The notes: generated from the letters alone by a model not told the origin. Numbered from the stretch's first letter, positions 25,142 through 35,515 are shown. The stretch is DNA of 64,000 bases from Candidatus Desulfovibrio kirbyi (GCA_013374015.1 BLLL01000003.1:1-64000); one strand, 5' to 3'. Numbers and translations are program-made.

Positions 25142-27343
25142 TTATCTGATAAGCTGCCGTGGTTTGCTACCTGACGCCGGCCCGATGATGCCATCTTTTT
25201 CCAACTGTTCAACAATCCGTGCCGCACGGTTAAAGCCGATGTTGAATCGCCGTTGGATAAGGGAAATGGAGGCTTGCCCCTGGTCGGCAACAAAGGCGCG
25301 AACATCCGCGTAGAGGGGTTCTCTGGCCGCATCGCCGCCCATGTCGCCGTTTCCGGAAACTGTTTCGGCATTCCATTCGGCAAAGTCAATCGTGTAGGTA
25401 GGGGGCATCTGATTTTTCCAGTAGGCCACCACATTCTGCACCTCTTCATCGCTGAGAAAAGGACCGTGCAGTCGTCTCAGGCGTTCGCCGCTCGGCTTGA
25501 ACAGCATGTCGCCCCGTCCAAGCAGATGCTCCGCGCCCACTTGGTCAAGAATAGTGCGTGAATCGTGTTTTGAAGGGACATGAAAAGAAATGCGGCAGGG
25601 GAAATTTGCCTTTATAAGACCTGTCACAACGTCAACGCTTGGCCGTTGTGTGGCCAAAATCATATGAATACCGGCAGCCCGCGCGAGCTGGGCAAGACGC
25701 ACAATGTTGGTTTCAACTTCACGGGCGGCTGTCATCATCAGATCCGCCAGCTCGTCAATGACGATCACCAGGTAGGGCAAAGGCTCCAAATTTTCAAAGG
25801 TCGGCGGCAGGTCATTGCCAAAAGCGGCAAGTTTTTGATTAAAGCCCAAGATGTTGCGTACCCGTAAGCGCGCCATGGCGTCGTAGCGTCTGTCCATTTC
25901 ATGGACAGCCCATTTCAGGGCGTTTTGGGCATCATCCGTTTCGGTGACAACCGGATGGACGAGGTGTGGTTCATCGGCATAGACGGCCATTTCAATGCGT
26001 TTGGGGTCTACCAGCAAAAGCCGCATGTCCTCCGGGCGTGTTTTGTAGAGCAGGCTCACCAGTATGCTGTTCAGGCACACACTTTTGCCTGCGCCCGTGG
26101 CGCCGGCAACGAGCAGGTGTGGCATGGCGGCCAGATCAGCCATAAAGGGTTGCCCAGCAATATCCTTACCCAAAATCATGGTCAATTGTCCCTTGTCTTT
26201 AACAAAGGCCTCAGACGACGCCAATTCGTGAAAGCTGACGGTTTCGCGATTTTCGTTGGGGATTTCAATGCCGACAGTGTCCGAACCAGGTATGGGAGCC
26301 TGAATGCGTATGGATGTGGCCTTGAGTGTTAGCGCCAAGTCGTCGTTTAAGTTGGATATGCGGCTGACGCGGGTGCCAGGCGCCGGGCGCACTTCGTACA
26401 TGGTGACGACAGGGCCGGGCGTGATGCGTACAAGCTCGCTCTGGATATCAAAATCTTTGAGGCAGGCTATCAGGGTTTTGCCCTTGGCCTCACGGTTTTC
26501 CAACGTTGCGCCGCGCCTTGGCTGAGGCTGTGTAAGCAGGCCGATATCGGGCAGGGGAAGAGAAGTTCTTTTTCGTGTAGCGGCAATGGCTTTCCACACT
26601 GATGTTTGAGGGGGGCGACTGTCCGCCGCGACAGGGGGCGTGTCAGGCGGGAAAAGCTCGTCACTGTTTTCCGGAGGAGTGCACGCGTTTAAATTTTCAT
26701 CATACACAGTGGGAAGCGGCTTAGCCATCGGCCGTATGTCGCCCAGTTCGTCACGCCATTTTGCAAGGAGGGCAAGGGACGTTTTTAACACATGATCCAG
26801 AGCTTGCCTGGGTGAAAATTTTGAAAGTCTTTGTCGCCACGCCGCCAGAGGTGTTGGCGCGGAGGCAGGTTTAGTGGTATGGAATTTTTGCGCGCAGCGG
26901 GCAAGCAGACTGAACCAGGAAATGTCACAAGCCAGTTGCAGCCCTACAATGAAGAGAAATGACCAAAGCAGGGCTGAACCAACAGGGCTTAAATATTTTG
27001 CGACATTGTGGTGTAGCGTGCTGCCCACAAAACCCCCGCCCCGGAGATCACCCAGAGAGAAGTCCCAGGCGGCGCTCACAACAAGCAGGCAGACGGTCAA
27101 CAGAAAAAACCCGCACCAGCGCCACCAGTGTATCGTGTAGGATGAGGAAACATACGCCGCTCCCAGCGCCGCAAAGACAAAAGGCCACAGAAGGGAGGCA
27201 ACGCCAAAGACATCACTGAGAAATCCCGCTATATAGGCACCAAAAAAGCCCACCTCGTTTTGTGGTGTCGGGCGCCCGCTGTTGATATGATTGAGGCCGG
27301 TGTCGCCGGCGTTGAAGCTGAGCAGGCTGAGCAGCAGCAGCAA
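25142..27343 (-). CDS. ftsK: DNA translocase FtsK/SpoIIIE
   Basis: Chromosome-segregation translocase at the division septum. N-terminal membrane helices span about the first 170 residues. The motor has Walker A GATGAGKSVCLNS and Walker B YLVIVIDELADLM. A C-terminal gamma winged helix follows (QGQASISLIQRRFNIGFNRA). The coordinates use a TTG at 27343, giving 733 aa, but this cuts the first helix. The same frame is open back to the efp stop and reads HKFGQELFGLFLLFWALL, apparently beginning at an ACG (27400) 7 nt after GGGAGA. Translation probably begins there, giving about 752 aa. Confidence 0.92.
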   Translation of the reverse strand: MLLLLSLLSFNAGDTGLNHINSGRPTPQNEVGFFGAYIAGFLSDVFGVASLLWPFVFAALGAAYVSSSYTIHWWRWCGFFLLTVCLLVVSAAWDFSLGDLRGGGFVGSTLHHNVAKYLSPVGSALLWSFLFIVGLQLACDISWFSLLARCAQKFHTTKPASAPTPLAAWRQRLSKFSPRQALDHVLKTSLALLAKWRDELGDIRPMAKPLPTVYDENLNACTPPENSDELFPPDTPPVAADSRPPQTSVWKAIAATRKRTSLPLPDIGLLTQPQPRRGATLENREAKGKTLIACLKDFDIQSELVRITPGPVVTMYEVRPAPGTRVSRISNLNDDLALTLKATSIRIQAPIPGSDTVGIEIPNENRETVSFHELASSEAFVKDKGQLTMILGKDIAGQPFMADLAAMPHLLVAGATGAGKSVCLNSILVSLLYKTRPEDMRLLLVDPKRIEMAVYADEPHLVHPVVTETDDAQNALKWAVHEMDRRYDAMARLRVRNILGFNQKLAAFGNDLPPTFENLEPLPYLVIVIDELADLMMTAAREVETNIVRLAQLARAAGIHMILATQRPSVDVVTGLIKANFPCRISFHVPSKHDSRTILDQVGAEHLLGRGDMLFKPSGERLRRLHGPFLSDEEVQNVVAYWKNQMPPTYTIDFAEWNAETVSGNGDMGGDAAREPLYADVRAFVADQGQASISLIQRRFNIGFNRAARIVEQLEKDGIIGPASGSKPRQLIR

Positions 27344-27415
27344 TGCCCAGAACAGAAGGAACAGCCCGAATAGTTCCTGGCCGAATTTGTGCGCGTTCGT
27401 AGAGGTGTCTCCCTG

Positions 27416-27973
27416 TTATTCTCTGCCGAGATATTCCTTGGTGCGCGTGTCAATCTTGATTCGATCACCCGTGTTAACAAAGATGGGAACCTGCACTATA
27501 AGACCTGTTTCGAGCGTGGCGGGTTTTGTCACATTGCTCACCGTGTCGCCCTTGGCCCCCGCATCGGTATTGGAGACTGCTAGGACAATGGTAAGCGGTA
27601 TGTCAATATCCAGAGGACGGCCCTGATACAGCAGGACGCGGCATTCCTGTCCGTCTTTGAGAAAGCCCTCTTTGCCGCTTGTCGTCGCGGCAGACATGGG
27701 CAGCTGCTCATAGGTTGTCATGTCCATGAAGATAAGCCCATCATCCTGACGATACAGAAACTGCATGTCGCGGGTTTCAAGGTCGGGTTTTTCAACTTTT
27801 TCGCCGGAGCGAAAGGTGTTGTCCTGCATTCTTCCGGTAAGAATGTTGCGCAGTTTTGTGCGTACCATCGCGCCGCCCTTGCCGGGTTTGAAATGCTGAA
27901 AATCCACTATTTCAAAAGGCGTGCCCTCCACTTCAATTTTAAGACCCTTGCGAAAATCGGTTGTAGAATACAT
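27416..27973 (-). CDS. efp: Translation elongation factor P
   Basis: This 185-aa EF-P relieves ribosome stalling at polyproline. The N-terminal KOW-like domain carries the modifiable lysine in the loop [10 protein letters not shown] near residue 32, as in lysylated EF-P proteins. Two OB domains follow, with the C-terminal signature [14 protein letters not shown] 27973 has GGGAGG upstream. It is the first gene of the operon; ftsK starts within 20-75 nt of its stop. No epmA/epmB gene is in the window. Confidence 0.95.
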   Translation of the reverse strand: MYSTTDFRKGLKIEVEGTPFEIVDFQHFKPGKGGAMVRTKLRNILTGRMQDNTFRSGEKVEKPDLETRDMQFLYRQDDGLIFMDMTTYEQLPMSAATTSGKEGFLKDGQECRVLLYQGRPLDIDIPLTIVLAVSNTDAGAKGDTVSNVTKPATLETGLIVQVPIFVNTGDRIKIDTRTKEYLGRE

Positions 27974-28057
27974 GAAACCTCCCGAATATCCGGCGCGTGT
28001 GCCTGGCGTTTGCCACTGCGCATAAAAGCTGTTAGGATTTGTACGTATGGGGCGCGT

Positions 28058-28690
28058 ATGAATTTAATATTTTCTGCAAAAACAGCCTTGTTGTCAAGAC
28101 ATATCAGCCTTGAGCTTGCAACCACGGCCTATACGGCAGATCAGCTTCCGGAATTGTGTGGAGCGCAGATTGCGTTGGCCGGTCGTTCCAATGTGGGAAA
28201 ATCTTCATTGATCAATGCGTTGGCCGGTCGTAAAAAACTGGCCAAAGTCAGCGCGACGCCAGGGAAGACACGTTCTGTGAATTTTTATTGTGTATCGCCC
28301 TATAATTTTTATCTGGTTGATTTGCCCGGGTACGGCTATGCCCGCGCGGGGCGCAACGAAAAGCGGCAGTGGGGGCTTTTGCTGGAAGCCTATTTAACGC
28401 GGGCAGTGCCCCCAGCAGCTCTTGTACTTTTGCTGGATTGCCGTTTGCCGCCTCAACGGCCTGATCTGCGCCTTTTCGCTTTTGCGCGCGATATGCGGTT
28501 TTCTTTGTTGGGTATTCTGACAAAGGCCGATAAATGCACGCAAAAAGAGATTGCTCACAGGCAAAAAGAATGGAGTGATCTGCTTGGGAAAAAGCCTTTG
28601 GTCACATCCTCGGAAAAGCGTTTCGGCATAACGGATCTGTGGCAATGCCTAGTGGATGCGTCAGGTACGAATTTACCGCAGGATGCGTAG
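28058..28690 (+). CDS. engB: Ribosome-assembly GTPase EngB/YihA
   Basis: This 210-aa small GTPase acts in 50S subunit assembly. The G motifs are G1 [10 protein letters not shown]3 DLPGYGYA and G4 TKAD. The region [16 protein letters not shown] is diagnostic of EngB. I used the ATG at 28058; the upstream in-frame extension to 27893 lies inside the efp leader and has no family similarity. It is divergent from efp and convergent with bamD (15 bp between stops). Confidence 0.93.
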   Translation: MNLIFSAKTALLSRHISLELATTAYTADQLPELCGAQIALAGRSNVGKSSLINALAGRKKLAKVSATPGKTRSVNFYCVSPYNFYLVDLPGYGYARAGRNEKRQWGLLLEAYLTRAVPPAALVLLLDCRLPPQRPDLRLFAFARDMRFSLLGILTKADKCTQKEIAHRQKEWSDLLGKKPLVTSSEKRFGITDLWQCLVDASGTNLPQDA

Positions 28691-28705
28691 AGCTGGCGTA
28701 CGTGT

Positions 28706-29437
28706 CTAGAGCCAGTTAAACCACTGTTTCCAAGAACCCTGCCGCTTCTGGCGTGTTTCGACAGACTGCTCCTCGCGATAGTAGTGATAGGCGGCCAGCC
28801 CTTTTTCTTTAGCATGTTCAGCTACTTCGGGCACCTCTTTGAATGTTTCCACAACATAGTCATAGCGCCGCCACGCCGGCCCGTATTTTTTCATGTGCCA
28901 AAAGACATCGGCGACATAGAGTTCGTGTTCGGCCATGAGTTTGCGGCATGTGGCCATGTGTTCTCCTGAGCTTGAGGCATACTGGGAGTCCGGATAGCTT
29001 TGATGCAGGCGGTTAAAAAGGTCATAGGCTTCTTGCAGTTCTGTGGTGGCTTTGTCAACGGAGTGGAATTGCTTCATGAGCGACATGCCCGTCTGATACA
29101 GGACATAGGGGATGGCCTCATGACGTGGGTGGAGAGATTCAAAGTCCTTATAGGTTTCTGCCGCCAGTATATAGTCCTCGTCCAGAAAATAGGCGTCAGC
29201 CAACGAAAGTTCCGCTTCAAGCGCATACGGGCTGAAGGGGTAGGAGTCGCGTAGTTTGTTGTACAGCTCAACAGCGCGCACATAGTTTTTTTCACTCATG
29301 GCATCGTTTGCCGCTTCAAAAATTTCCTGCGCGGTGTCTTCGGCAGGCGGCAGGTATACCATATCAATAATGCCGCATGCGGAACCCAGAAAAATACTGA
29401 CGCCAAGTGTGAGGCAGCAAAGGAGTTTGTTATGCAT
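28706..29437 (-). CDS. bamD: BamD outer-membrane assembly lipoprotein
   Basis: This 243-aa lipoprotein has a signal peptide and lipobox (SIFLGSACG), followed by TPR-like repeats: AVELYNKLRDSYPFSPYALE, AEDYILAAETYK-type helices and LHQSYPDSQYAS. It is part of the BAM complex on the inner face of the outer membrane. ATG 29437 puts the lipobox at the expected distance; the longer frame to 29533 lies inside trxB. It overlaps the trxB stop by 8 nt and ends the trxA-trxB-bamD operon. Confidence 0.88.
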   Translation of the reverse strand: MHNKLLCCLTLGVSIFLGSACGIIDMVYLPPAEDTAQEIFEAANDAMSEKNYVRAVELYNKLRDSYPFSPYALEAELSLADAYFLDEDYILAAETYKDFESLHPRHEAIPYVLYQTGMSLMKQFHSVDKATTELQEAYDLFNRLHQSYPDSQYASSSGEHMATCRKLMAEHELYVADVFWHMKKYGPAWRRYDYVVETFKEVPEVAEHAKEKGLAAYHYYREEQSVETRQKRQGSWKQWFNWL

Positions 29438-30356
29438 GGATCTGTTCCAGAAAGAGAAAAGCCGCCTGAGCGGCTGTTGCGCCGTCACCCGTTGCGGTGA
29501 TCGCCTGACGGCAGTGTTTGGAGCGAATATCACCTGCCGCGAATATGCCCGGGACAGATGTGCGCATTTCTGTGTCTGTCACAATAAAACCTTGGGCGTC
29601 GCGTTCTACCGTATCCGGCAGAAATTGTGCCGCAGGCACACTACCCACATAAATAAAAAGTCCGTCCATCGCAAGATATTTTTCCGCATTGCTTTGCACA
29701 TTTTTCAGCGTAAGCCCTGTAAGGTGGTCATCTCCGCACAGTTGTGTGATAATAGAACTGCGTTGAACATCTACTTTGTCAGACATTTTCTCAAGGCGGT
29801 TGAGGTAGATTTCATGCCCTCTGAATTCTTCCCGTCTGTGTATCAGCGTCACCTTGGCCGCGATATTTGCCAGATACAGGGCTTCTTCCAGAGCACTGTT
29901 GCCGCCGCCGACAACGGCAACCGACTGCCCGCGAAAAAAATTTCCGTCACAGATGGCGCAGTAGGAAACTCCGTGACCAAGCAGGCGTGTTTCTCCATCA
30001 ATGCCAAGTTTTTTATGATTTGCCCCTGTGCAGACCAGCACGGTTTTGCCCGGATAGTCCCTGCCGTCAACACGTAAAAGGAACTGACCAGCCGAACCCG
30101 AAACAGCTTCAACCGCGCACGGTATACGATCAACAGCCAGTCCTTCAAGGTGGGCATTGAGCGTGTCTGCCAGTTCATATCCCTTGATGCCTCCAGGAAA
30201 GCCGGGATAATTCTCCAAGGTGTCTGTCAGCAGAATTTGGCCCCCGGGCGTCAGTTTTTCAAAGACGCGAACCGAATGGCCTGAACGCGCCAAGTACATG
30301 GCGGCTGTAATGCCGGCAGGGCCGGCGCCGATGACCAAGGCATCGTATGGCGTCAT
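29430..30356 (-). CDS. trxB: Thioredoxin reductase
   Basis: This 308-aa FAD enzyme transfers electrons from NADPH to thioredoxin. Seen: N-terminal FAD loop VIGAGPAGITAAMYLARSG, redox-active pair CAICDG, NADPH loop VVGGGNSALEEALYLA and C-terminal FAD motif GIFAAGDIR. Length is typical. The start overlaps the trxA stop (ATGA), so the two redox partners are translationally coupled. Confidence 0.96.
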   Translation of the reverse strand: MTPYDALVIGAGPAGITAAMYLARSGHSVRVFEKLTPGGQILLTDTLENYPGFPGGIKGYELADTLNAHLEGLAVDRIPCAVEAVSGSAGQFLLRVDGRDYPGKTVLVCTGANHKKLGIDGETRLLGHGVSYCAICDGNFFRGQSVAVVGGGNSALEEALYLANIAAKVTLIHRREEFRGHEIYLNRLEKMSDKVDVQRSSIITQLCGDDHLTGLTLKNVQSNAEKYLAMDGLFIYVGSVPAAQFLPDTVERDAQGFIVTDTEMRTSVPGIFAAGDIRSKHCRQAITATGDGATAAQAAFLFLEQIHA

Positions 30357-30676
30357 GCCAGAGCCTTTGCCTCAAGTATCCCGGCAATTGTTTCTTTGGG
30401 GACTGCGCCGGATAACTGCTCGACAATTTCGCCGTTTTTGAAGAGAATTATTGTGGGAATTGAGCGGACCATAAACTTTGCCGGAGTGGCCATGTTTTCG
30501 TCCACATTCATTTTGACAACACGCACCCTGCCTTCATACTCAGCGGCAAGTTCGTCAATAGTCGGCCCCAGCGCACGACAGGGACCGCACCACGGCGCCC
30601 AGAAATCAACCAAAACGGGTATGGTTGATTTTGTAACAACGGCATCAAACAACGCGTCCGTGATTTGTTCAGCCAT
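30353..30676 (-). CDS. trxA: Thioredoxin
   Basis: This 107-aa thioredoxin has the active site WCGPC in VDFWAPWCGPCRALGP, the cis-proline loop SIPTIILFKNG and a C-terminal helix. ATG 30676 follows CAAGGAGATTTCG, a strong ribosome site; a longer frame to 30712 is not needed. It is the first gene of trxA-trxB-bamD, with a consensus promoter about 65 nt upstream. Confidence 0.97.
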   Translation of the reverse strand: MAEQITDALFDAVVTKSTIPVLVDFWAPWCGPCRALGPTIDELAAEYEGRVRVVKMNVDENMATPAKFMVRSIPTIILFKNGEIVEQLSGAVPKETIAGILEAKALA

Positions 30677-30741
30677 AACGAAATCTCCTTGAACCGGCCT
30701 GTCGCAAGTCATCTTGATGTGTGATATACTCCTACCGAGAG

Positions 30742-30770
30742 AGAATAGATAGCTAAGGTGTTTCTGTCAA
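30742..30770 (-). promoter_or_regulatory. Sigma70 promoter of trxA-trxB-bamD
   Basis: On the minus strand, TTGACA (30770-30765), a 17-nt spacer, and TATTCT (30747-30742). It has a perfect -35 and a good -10, leaving a leader of about 60 nt before the trxA ATG. Confidence 0.65.
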
Positions 30771-30862
30771 TGCGCTTAAAAGAAAAACTTCATTTCTATT
30801 CAGGCCGGCGTGTTTTTTTGCAGGGTGGATATTATGGTTTCAATGCCGCCGCGTTTTGAAAT

Positions 30863-30892
30863 TTGCCCTGTACAAAATATTATCTATATAAT
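30863..30892 (+). promoter_or_regulatory. Putative glnS promoter
   Basis: TTGCCC (30863-30868), 18-nt spacer, TATAAT (30887-30892) in an AT-rich stretch. It lies about 60 nt before the glnS ATG at 30954. Confidence 0.5.
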
Positions 30893-30953
30893 ATATTGAC
30901 ACAATCAGACAAATGCAAAATGCTTGCCTGCGTCGGCAGTATGGAGACAGAGT

Positions 30954-32627
30954 ATGGAAGCGCCGGTCGATTTTATTCGTGCAAAAATACTGGACGACAC
31001 TGCAAGCAACCGCTATGGCGGTCGTGTGTGTACGCGTTTCCCTCCTGAACCAAACGGCTACCTACATCTTGGTCATGCCAAATCCATCTGTTTGAATTTT
31101 GGTGTGGCAAAAGAGTTTGCCGGGCAGTGCAATCTGCGTTTTGATGATACCAATCCCACCAAGGAAGAGATCGAATATGTAGATGCTATCCGTGAAGACG
31201 TGCGCTGGCTGGGCGGAGATTGGCAGGACCGTGAATATTATGCTTCAGATTATTTTGAACGGCTGTATGCCTATGCGGAACAGCTGATACAGATGGGCAG
31301 GGCATATGTGGACGATCTGTCCGCTGATGAAATCCGTGAATACCGTGGCACATTGACCAGCCCGGGCCGTGAAAGCCCGTACCGCAACCGCGGCGTTGAA
31401 GAAAATCTGGACATGTTCCGGCGCATGCGCGCCGGGGAATTTCCCGACGGGGCGCGTGTGTTGCGCGCAAAAATTGATATGGCCGCGCCGAATCTGGTTA
31501 TGCGGGATCCCACGCTGTACAGGATTCGCCATGCCGCCCACCACCGTACCGGCGACATGTGGTGCATTTATCCTCTGTATGACTATACGCACTGTCTTTC
31601 AGATTCTCTGGAGGGCGTTACGCATTCCCTATGTACGCTGGAGTTTGCAAACAATCGTGAACTGTACGACTGGGTGCTGGCGACGCTTGGCGTGTACCGT
31701 CCACAACAGATAGAGTTCGCGCGCTTGAATGTGACCTATACGGTGCTTTCCAAGCGTAAATTGATACAACTTGTTGAGAGTGGATATGTCAGCGGCTGGG
31801 ATGACCCGAGAATGCCTACGCTGTGCGGTTTGCGCAGGCGCGGCGTGCCGCCGCAGGCCCTGCGCGAGTTCTGTAGACGTGTGGGGTTGGCGCGTGTAAA
31901 TTCCACTGTAGAATACGCCATGCTGGAATTTTGCATACGCGAATATCTGAACGAACACGCGTTGCGCTTCATGGTCGTGCTTGATCCGGTCAAGGTGGTT
32001 ATCGAAAATTATCCCGGGAATCTTGTGGAGGAGCTTGACATGCCGCTCCACCCGAAAAATCCTGCCCGCGCTAGCCGCAAGGTTCCGTTTTCGCGTGAAT
32101 TGTATATTGAGCGGGATGATTTTCGCCTTGAGCCGCCCAAAAAATTCCACCGTCTTGTCGTGGGGGCCGAAGTGCGTTTGCGGTATGCCTATCTTGTGAC
32201 ATGTCGTGAAGCTGTGACGGACGCTTCCGGCGCTGTCAGGGAACTGCGCTGTGTATATGATCCGCAAAGCCGGGGAGGGGTAAGCCCGGACGGTCGCAAG
32301 GTTAAAGGAACCATTCACTGGGTCTGCGCAGGCCGTGCCGTGCCGGCTGTTGCGCGTCTGTATGAGCAGTTGTTTGTTTCTGAAACTCCGGAAGACGTGC
32401 CGGAGAGCAAGACATTTCTGAACAATCTTAATCCCGGTTCCGTGCGTGCGGTTCAGGCTCTGCTGGAGCCGGCTCTGTCGGACATGGCAGTGGAGGGAGA
32501 GTGTGTCCAGTTTGAGCGTTTGGGATATTTCTGTAAGGACAGGGACAGCACACACGCCCTGCCTGTGTTCAATCGCACCGTGACACTGCGTGACACATGG
32601 GCGAAGCTGGAAAAAAAAGGAGAATAG
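30954..32627 (+). CDS. glnS: Glutaminyl-tRNA synthetase
   Basis: This class I synthetase of 557 aa charges tRNA-Gln. The HIGH-type motif is [16 protein letters not shown], the KMSKS-type loop is VLSKRKL, and the C-terminal part is the beta-barrel anticodon-binding domain ([15 protein letters not shown]). ATG 30954 has GGAGACAGAG upstream; the longer frame from 30924 lacks family support. Presence of GlnRS means tRNA-Gln need not be made by transamidation. ilvD follows after 7 nt. Confidence 0.95.
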   Translation: MEAPVDFIRAKILDDTASNRYGGRVCTRFPPEPNGYLHLGHAKSICLNFGVAKEFAGQCNLRFDDTNPTKEEIEYVDAIREDVRWLGGDWQDREYYASDYFERLYAYAEQLIQMGRAYVDDLSADEIREYRGTLTSPGRESPYRNRGVEENLDMFRRMRAGEFPDGARVLRAKIDMAAPNLVMRDPTLYRIRHAAHHRTGDMWCIYPLYDYTHCLSDSLEGVTHSLCTLEFANNRELYDWVLATLGVYRPQQIEFARLNVTYTVLSKRKLIQLVESGYVSGWDDPRMPTLCGLRRRGVPPQALREFCRRVGLARVNSTVEYAMLEFCIREYLNEHALRFMVVLDPVKVVIENYPGNLVEELDMPLHPKNPARASRKVPFSRELYIERDDFRLEPPKKFHRLVVGAEVRLRYAYLVTCREAVTDASGAVRELRCVYDPQSRGGVSPDGRKVKGTIHWVCAGRAVPAVARLYEQLFVSETPEDVPESKTFLNNLNPGSVRAVQALLEPALSDMAVEGECVQFERLGYFCKDRDSTHALPVFNRTVTLRDTWAKLEKKGE

Positions 32628-32634
32628 CGCGCGT

Positions 32635-34317
32635 ATGTATGAGGCACACAGCAAAAAAATGAAAAATGGGCTGGAAAAAGCCCCTCATCGCTCCCTGCTC
32701 TATGCGCTGGGACTGACCAGAGAGGAAATGCAGCGCCCTCTGGTGGGCGTTGTCAACGCCGCCAGCGAAGTAGTGCCCGGCCATATACATCTGCACACGC
32801 TGGCGCAGGCTGTGAAGGCCGGTGTGCGTATAGCCGGCGGTACCCCCCTAGAGTTTCCCGCCATCGCGGTGTGTGACGGCATCGCCATGAATCACGAAGG
32901 GATGCGGTTTTCCCTGCCTTCACGGGAATTGATTGCGGATTCCATAGAAATCATGGCGCGCGCGCACGCTTTTGACGCGCTGGTGTTTGTGCCCAACTGC
33001 GACAAGTGCACTCCGGGTATGCTCATGGCCATGGTGCGTCTGAATCTGCCTTCCGTGCTGGTGTCCGGCGGACCTATGCTGCCCGGCAATCTTGATCCGC
33101 ACACGCGCGGCGATTTGATTACAGTTTTTGAGGCAGTGGGGCGCGTGCGCGCCGGGACGATGACCGAGGTTGAACTGGAGCGTATGACAGAGCGGGCCTG
33201 TCCGGGTTGCGGCGCGTGCGCGGGCATGTTCACGGCCAATTCCATGAACTGTCTTGCGGAAACTATTGGCGTGGCTTTACCGGGCAACGGGGTTTTGCCC
33301 GCTGTGAGCGCTGCCCGTGTGCGCTTGGCAAAATCCGCGGGCATGAAGGTGATGTATTTGCTCAAAAACGGAATCCGACCGCTTGACATCGTTACGCCAA
33401 AAGCAGTGGAAAATGCGGTGGCTGTGGATATGGCTCTGGGCTGTTCCACAAATACCGTGCTCCATTTGCCGGCAATTTTCGGCGAAGCGGGCCTTGGCAT
33501 GGGGCTTGAGGTTTTTGACGAAGTGAGCGGCAAAAGCCCAAATCTTTGTAAGCTTTCCCCCGCAGGCAAACATTTTATGGCGGATCTGGACAATGCCGGC
33601 GGCATACCCGCTGTGATGAGTGAACTGGACAAGATCGGTCTGATCCACAAGGACTGTATGACAGTGACCGGTAAAACCGTGGGGGAAAATCTCAGGGATA
33701 TGGACGCCCGAATTCTGGATCCGGAAGTCATTCGTCCCATTGGACAGGCCTATTCCAAACAGGGCGGCATTGCTATCCTTCGCGGCAGCCTTGCGCCGGA
33801 TGGGGCTGTTGTTAAACAGTCTGCCGTGTTTCCAGAAATGATGCGGCGTGAAGTGCGTGCGCGGGTGTTTGATTCTGAAGAAAGCGCCATGCGGGCAATC
33901 CTTGACGGTGCCGTTAAGGCCGGCGACGGCGTTGTCATTCGCTATGAAGGCCCTCGCGGCGGCCCGGGCATGCGTGAAATGCTTTCACCCACGGCGGCCA
34001 TTACAGGTATGGGTCTTGGCAGGGATGTGGCCCTGTTGACGGACGGGCGTTTTTCCGGAGGCACAAACGGCGCAGCCATAGGACACATTTCGCCGGAGGC
34101 GGCTGACGGCGGGCCTGTTGCCCTTGTGCGGGAAGGCGACAGGATACGCATTGACATCCCCGGGCACGCGCTGGATTTGCTGGTGGACGCAGACGAGCTT
34201 GCGGCGCGCAAGGCTGCCCTTGTCGTTCCTGAAAAGGACACGCCGTATCCGGTGTTGCGCCGGTATGCGCGTCTGGTCAGTTCCGCGGCAGCCGGTGCGC
34301 GGTACAAGGACATATAA
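32635..34317 (+). CDS. ilvD: Dihydroxy-acid dehydratase
   Basis: This 560-aa Fe-S enzyme performs the penultimate step of valine/isoleucine synthesis and leads to pantoate. Cluster and active-site motifs: [11 protein letters not shown] and [19 protein letters not shown], then GRFSGGTNG and GHISPEA. The N-terminus [20 protein letters not shown] is typical. ATG 32635 lies behind AAAAGGAGAA. The reading frame is complete. It is probably co-transcribed with glnS. Confidence 0.95.
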   Translation: MYEAHSKKMKNGLEKAPHRSLLYALGLTREEMQRPLVGVVNAASEVVPGHIHLHTLAQAVKAGVRIAGGTPLEFPAIAVCDGIAMNHEGMRFSLPSRELIADSIEIMARAHAFDALVFVPNCDKCTPGMLMAMVRLNLPSVLVSGGPMLPGNLDPHTRGDLITVFEAVGRVRAGTMTEVELERMTERACPGCGACAGMFTANSMNCLAETIGVALPGNGVLPAVSAARVRLAKSAGMKVMYLLKNGIRPLDIVTPKAVENAVAVDMALGCSTNTVLHLPAIFGEAGLGMGLEVFDEVSGKSPNLCKLSPAGKHFMADLDNAGGIPAVMSELDKIGLIHKDCMTVTGKTVGENLRDMDARILDPEVIRPIGQAYSKQGGIAILRGSLAPDGAVVKQSAVFPEMMRREVRARVFDSEESAMRAILDGAVKAGDGVVIRYEGPRGGPGMREMLSPTAAITGMGLGRDVALLTDGRFSGGTNGAAIGHISPEAADGGPVALVREGDRIRIDIPGHALDLLVDADELAARKAALVVPEKDTPYPVLRRYARLVSSAAAGARYKDI

Positions 34318-34382
34318 TTTTAACCACTATTATATGGATTATCTTGCAGCTTCAAGACGTTGTGACAGCGCTTCGGCGGGGT

Positions 34383-34670
34383 ATGCCTTGGCACGTGTAT
34401 CTGCTGGAATGCGCTGACGGCACATTGTATTGCGGTATTACCCGTAATGTGCAGCGGCGTCTGGCGCAGCATAACGGCGATATCCCGGGCGGCGCGCGCT
34501 ATACCGCGGGCAGACGTCCCTCGCGTCTTCTGGCAAGCCGTGCATGCACCCACAAGGGAGCTGCGCTCAAACTGGAGATGGCTGTCAAGGCGCGCCCGAG
34601 TGCAAAAAAACTGGATTTCCTGCAAAAAATGCCGCCTGACGCTGTTGAGTTGTGTCATGTTGAGTTTTGA
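34383..34670 (+). CDS. GIY-YIG nuclease-like protein (UPF0213/YhbQ type)
   Basis: This 95-aa single-domain GIY-YIG protein has HVYLLECADGTLYCGIT, whose YLL/YCG positions correspond to the GIY-YIG strands, and NVQRRLAQHN with the conserved arginine. ARYTAGRRPSRLL and a C-terminal basic helix follow. Stand-alone YhbQ-like proteins are structure-specific nucleases of unclear role. I prefer ATG 34383, preceded by GGCGGGG, to the upstream TTG at 34344. Confidence 0.85.
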   Translation: MPWHVYLLECADGTLYCGITRNVQRRLAQHNGDIPGGARYTAGRRPSRLLASRACTHKGAALKLEMAVKARPSAKKLDFLQKMPPDAVELCHVEF

Positions 34671-34726
34671 CGTTGTAGTGACGTTTTTTGCGGCGCTCGC
34701 CGTCATGCTTTTTTTCTGAGGTCGTT

Positions 34727-35251
34727 ATGCGCAAATATTTCGTGCCGTTCAGTGATATCCCCAAAGAGGGCAAGGTCTGTGAACTTGACGATCCACTCAT
34801 CTGGCGAAAATTTCTTCAGGATTTCGCCATGGACTGCCGGATACGCAGCCCGCTTTGCGCCCGCCTTGCGCTGTTTACCGCAGACACAGGCTGCCTTGTG
34901 CGGGGTACGCTCACTGGCGAAATAACCGTGCCGTGCAGCCGCTGCGCGGAGGATGCTCTTGTTGCAGTGAATGCCGATTTTGAAAATTTTGAGGAATTTT
35001 CAGATGCCGGCACAGTGGAATCAGAAAGCCGTATTGTGTATGAAAATGCCGTTCCCTATCTGGATATGGGCGCTGTCTGCTGGGAGGAGTTTGTTTTGGC
35101 GTTGCCGGTAACCCCCCTTTGCTCCGTGAACTGTAAAGGGCTTTGCCCGACATGTGGCGTAAACCTGAATACGGAAACGTGTTCCTGTCGCAGCGATGAG
35201 GGCGACCCGCGCCTTGCGGCGCTACGCGGACTTGTTTTGCACAACGCTTGA
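34727..35251 (+). CDS. YceD/DUF177 protein, 23S rRNA-processing accessory
   Basis: This 174-aa DUF177/YceD protein has the characteristic CSRC pair in ITVPCSRCAEDALV and a C-terminal cysteine set NCKGLCPTCGVNLNTETCSC, likely metal-binding. YceD proteins act in 23S rRNA maturation or ribosome assembly. In most bacteria the gene immediately precedes rpmF (L32) and the plsX-fabH genes; here rpmF does not follow. Start 34727 has GAGGTCG upstream. Confidence 0.88.
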   Translation: MRKYFVPFSDIPKEGKVCELDDPLIWRKFLQDFAMDCRIRSPLCARLALFTADTGCLVRGTLTGEITVPCSRCAEDALVAVNADFENFEEFSDAGTVESESRIVYENAVPYLDMGAVCWEEFVLALPVTPLCSVNCKGLCPTCGVNLNTETCSCRSDEGDPRLAALRGLVLHNA

Positions 35252-35323
35252 TGCTATAGTGGATTTTCTGTGCGAATATGCTGAATGCGGTCTGTCATTT
35301 TTGCGCCATAAAAGGAAAATCTG

Positions 35324-35515
35324 ATGTCAATAGTTTCTCAAAGCGAACTGGTGCGCAAGGCATTGGCCTATGTGTTTGAGCAACGCGCCGCCGCTCCGGA
35401 AAAGAACCTTGCCGGTCTTCTGGATGAGGCAGGCATGCGTTTTAACCTGACACCCCTCGACAGCGCTGCTCTGGAGCGTATTTTTTATGAAGCGCAGACA
35501 ATGGAAGGCAGGTAA
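35324..35515 (+). CDS. Small conserved-looking protein of unknown function
   Basis: This 63-aa soluble protein (MSIVSQSELVRKALAYVFEQ, then EKNLAGLLDEAGMRFNLTPLDSAALERI, given here as two runs) is predicted to be alpha-helical. It has a good ribosome site (AAAGGAAAA) before ATG 35324. No family is recognised. It occupies the place where rpmF would be expected after yceD but is not L32: it lacks the basic N-terminus and cysteine ribbon. Confidence 0.6.
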   Translation: MSIVSQSELVRKALAYVFEQRAAAPEKNLAGLLDEAGMRFNLTPLDSAALERIFYEAQTMEGR

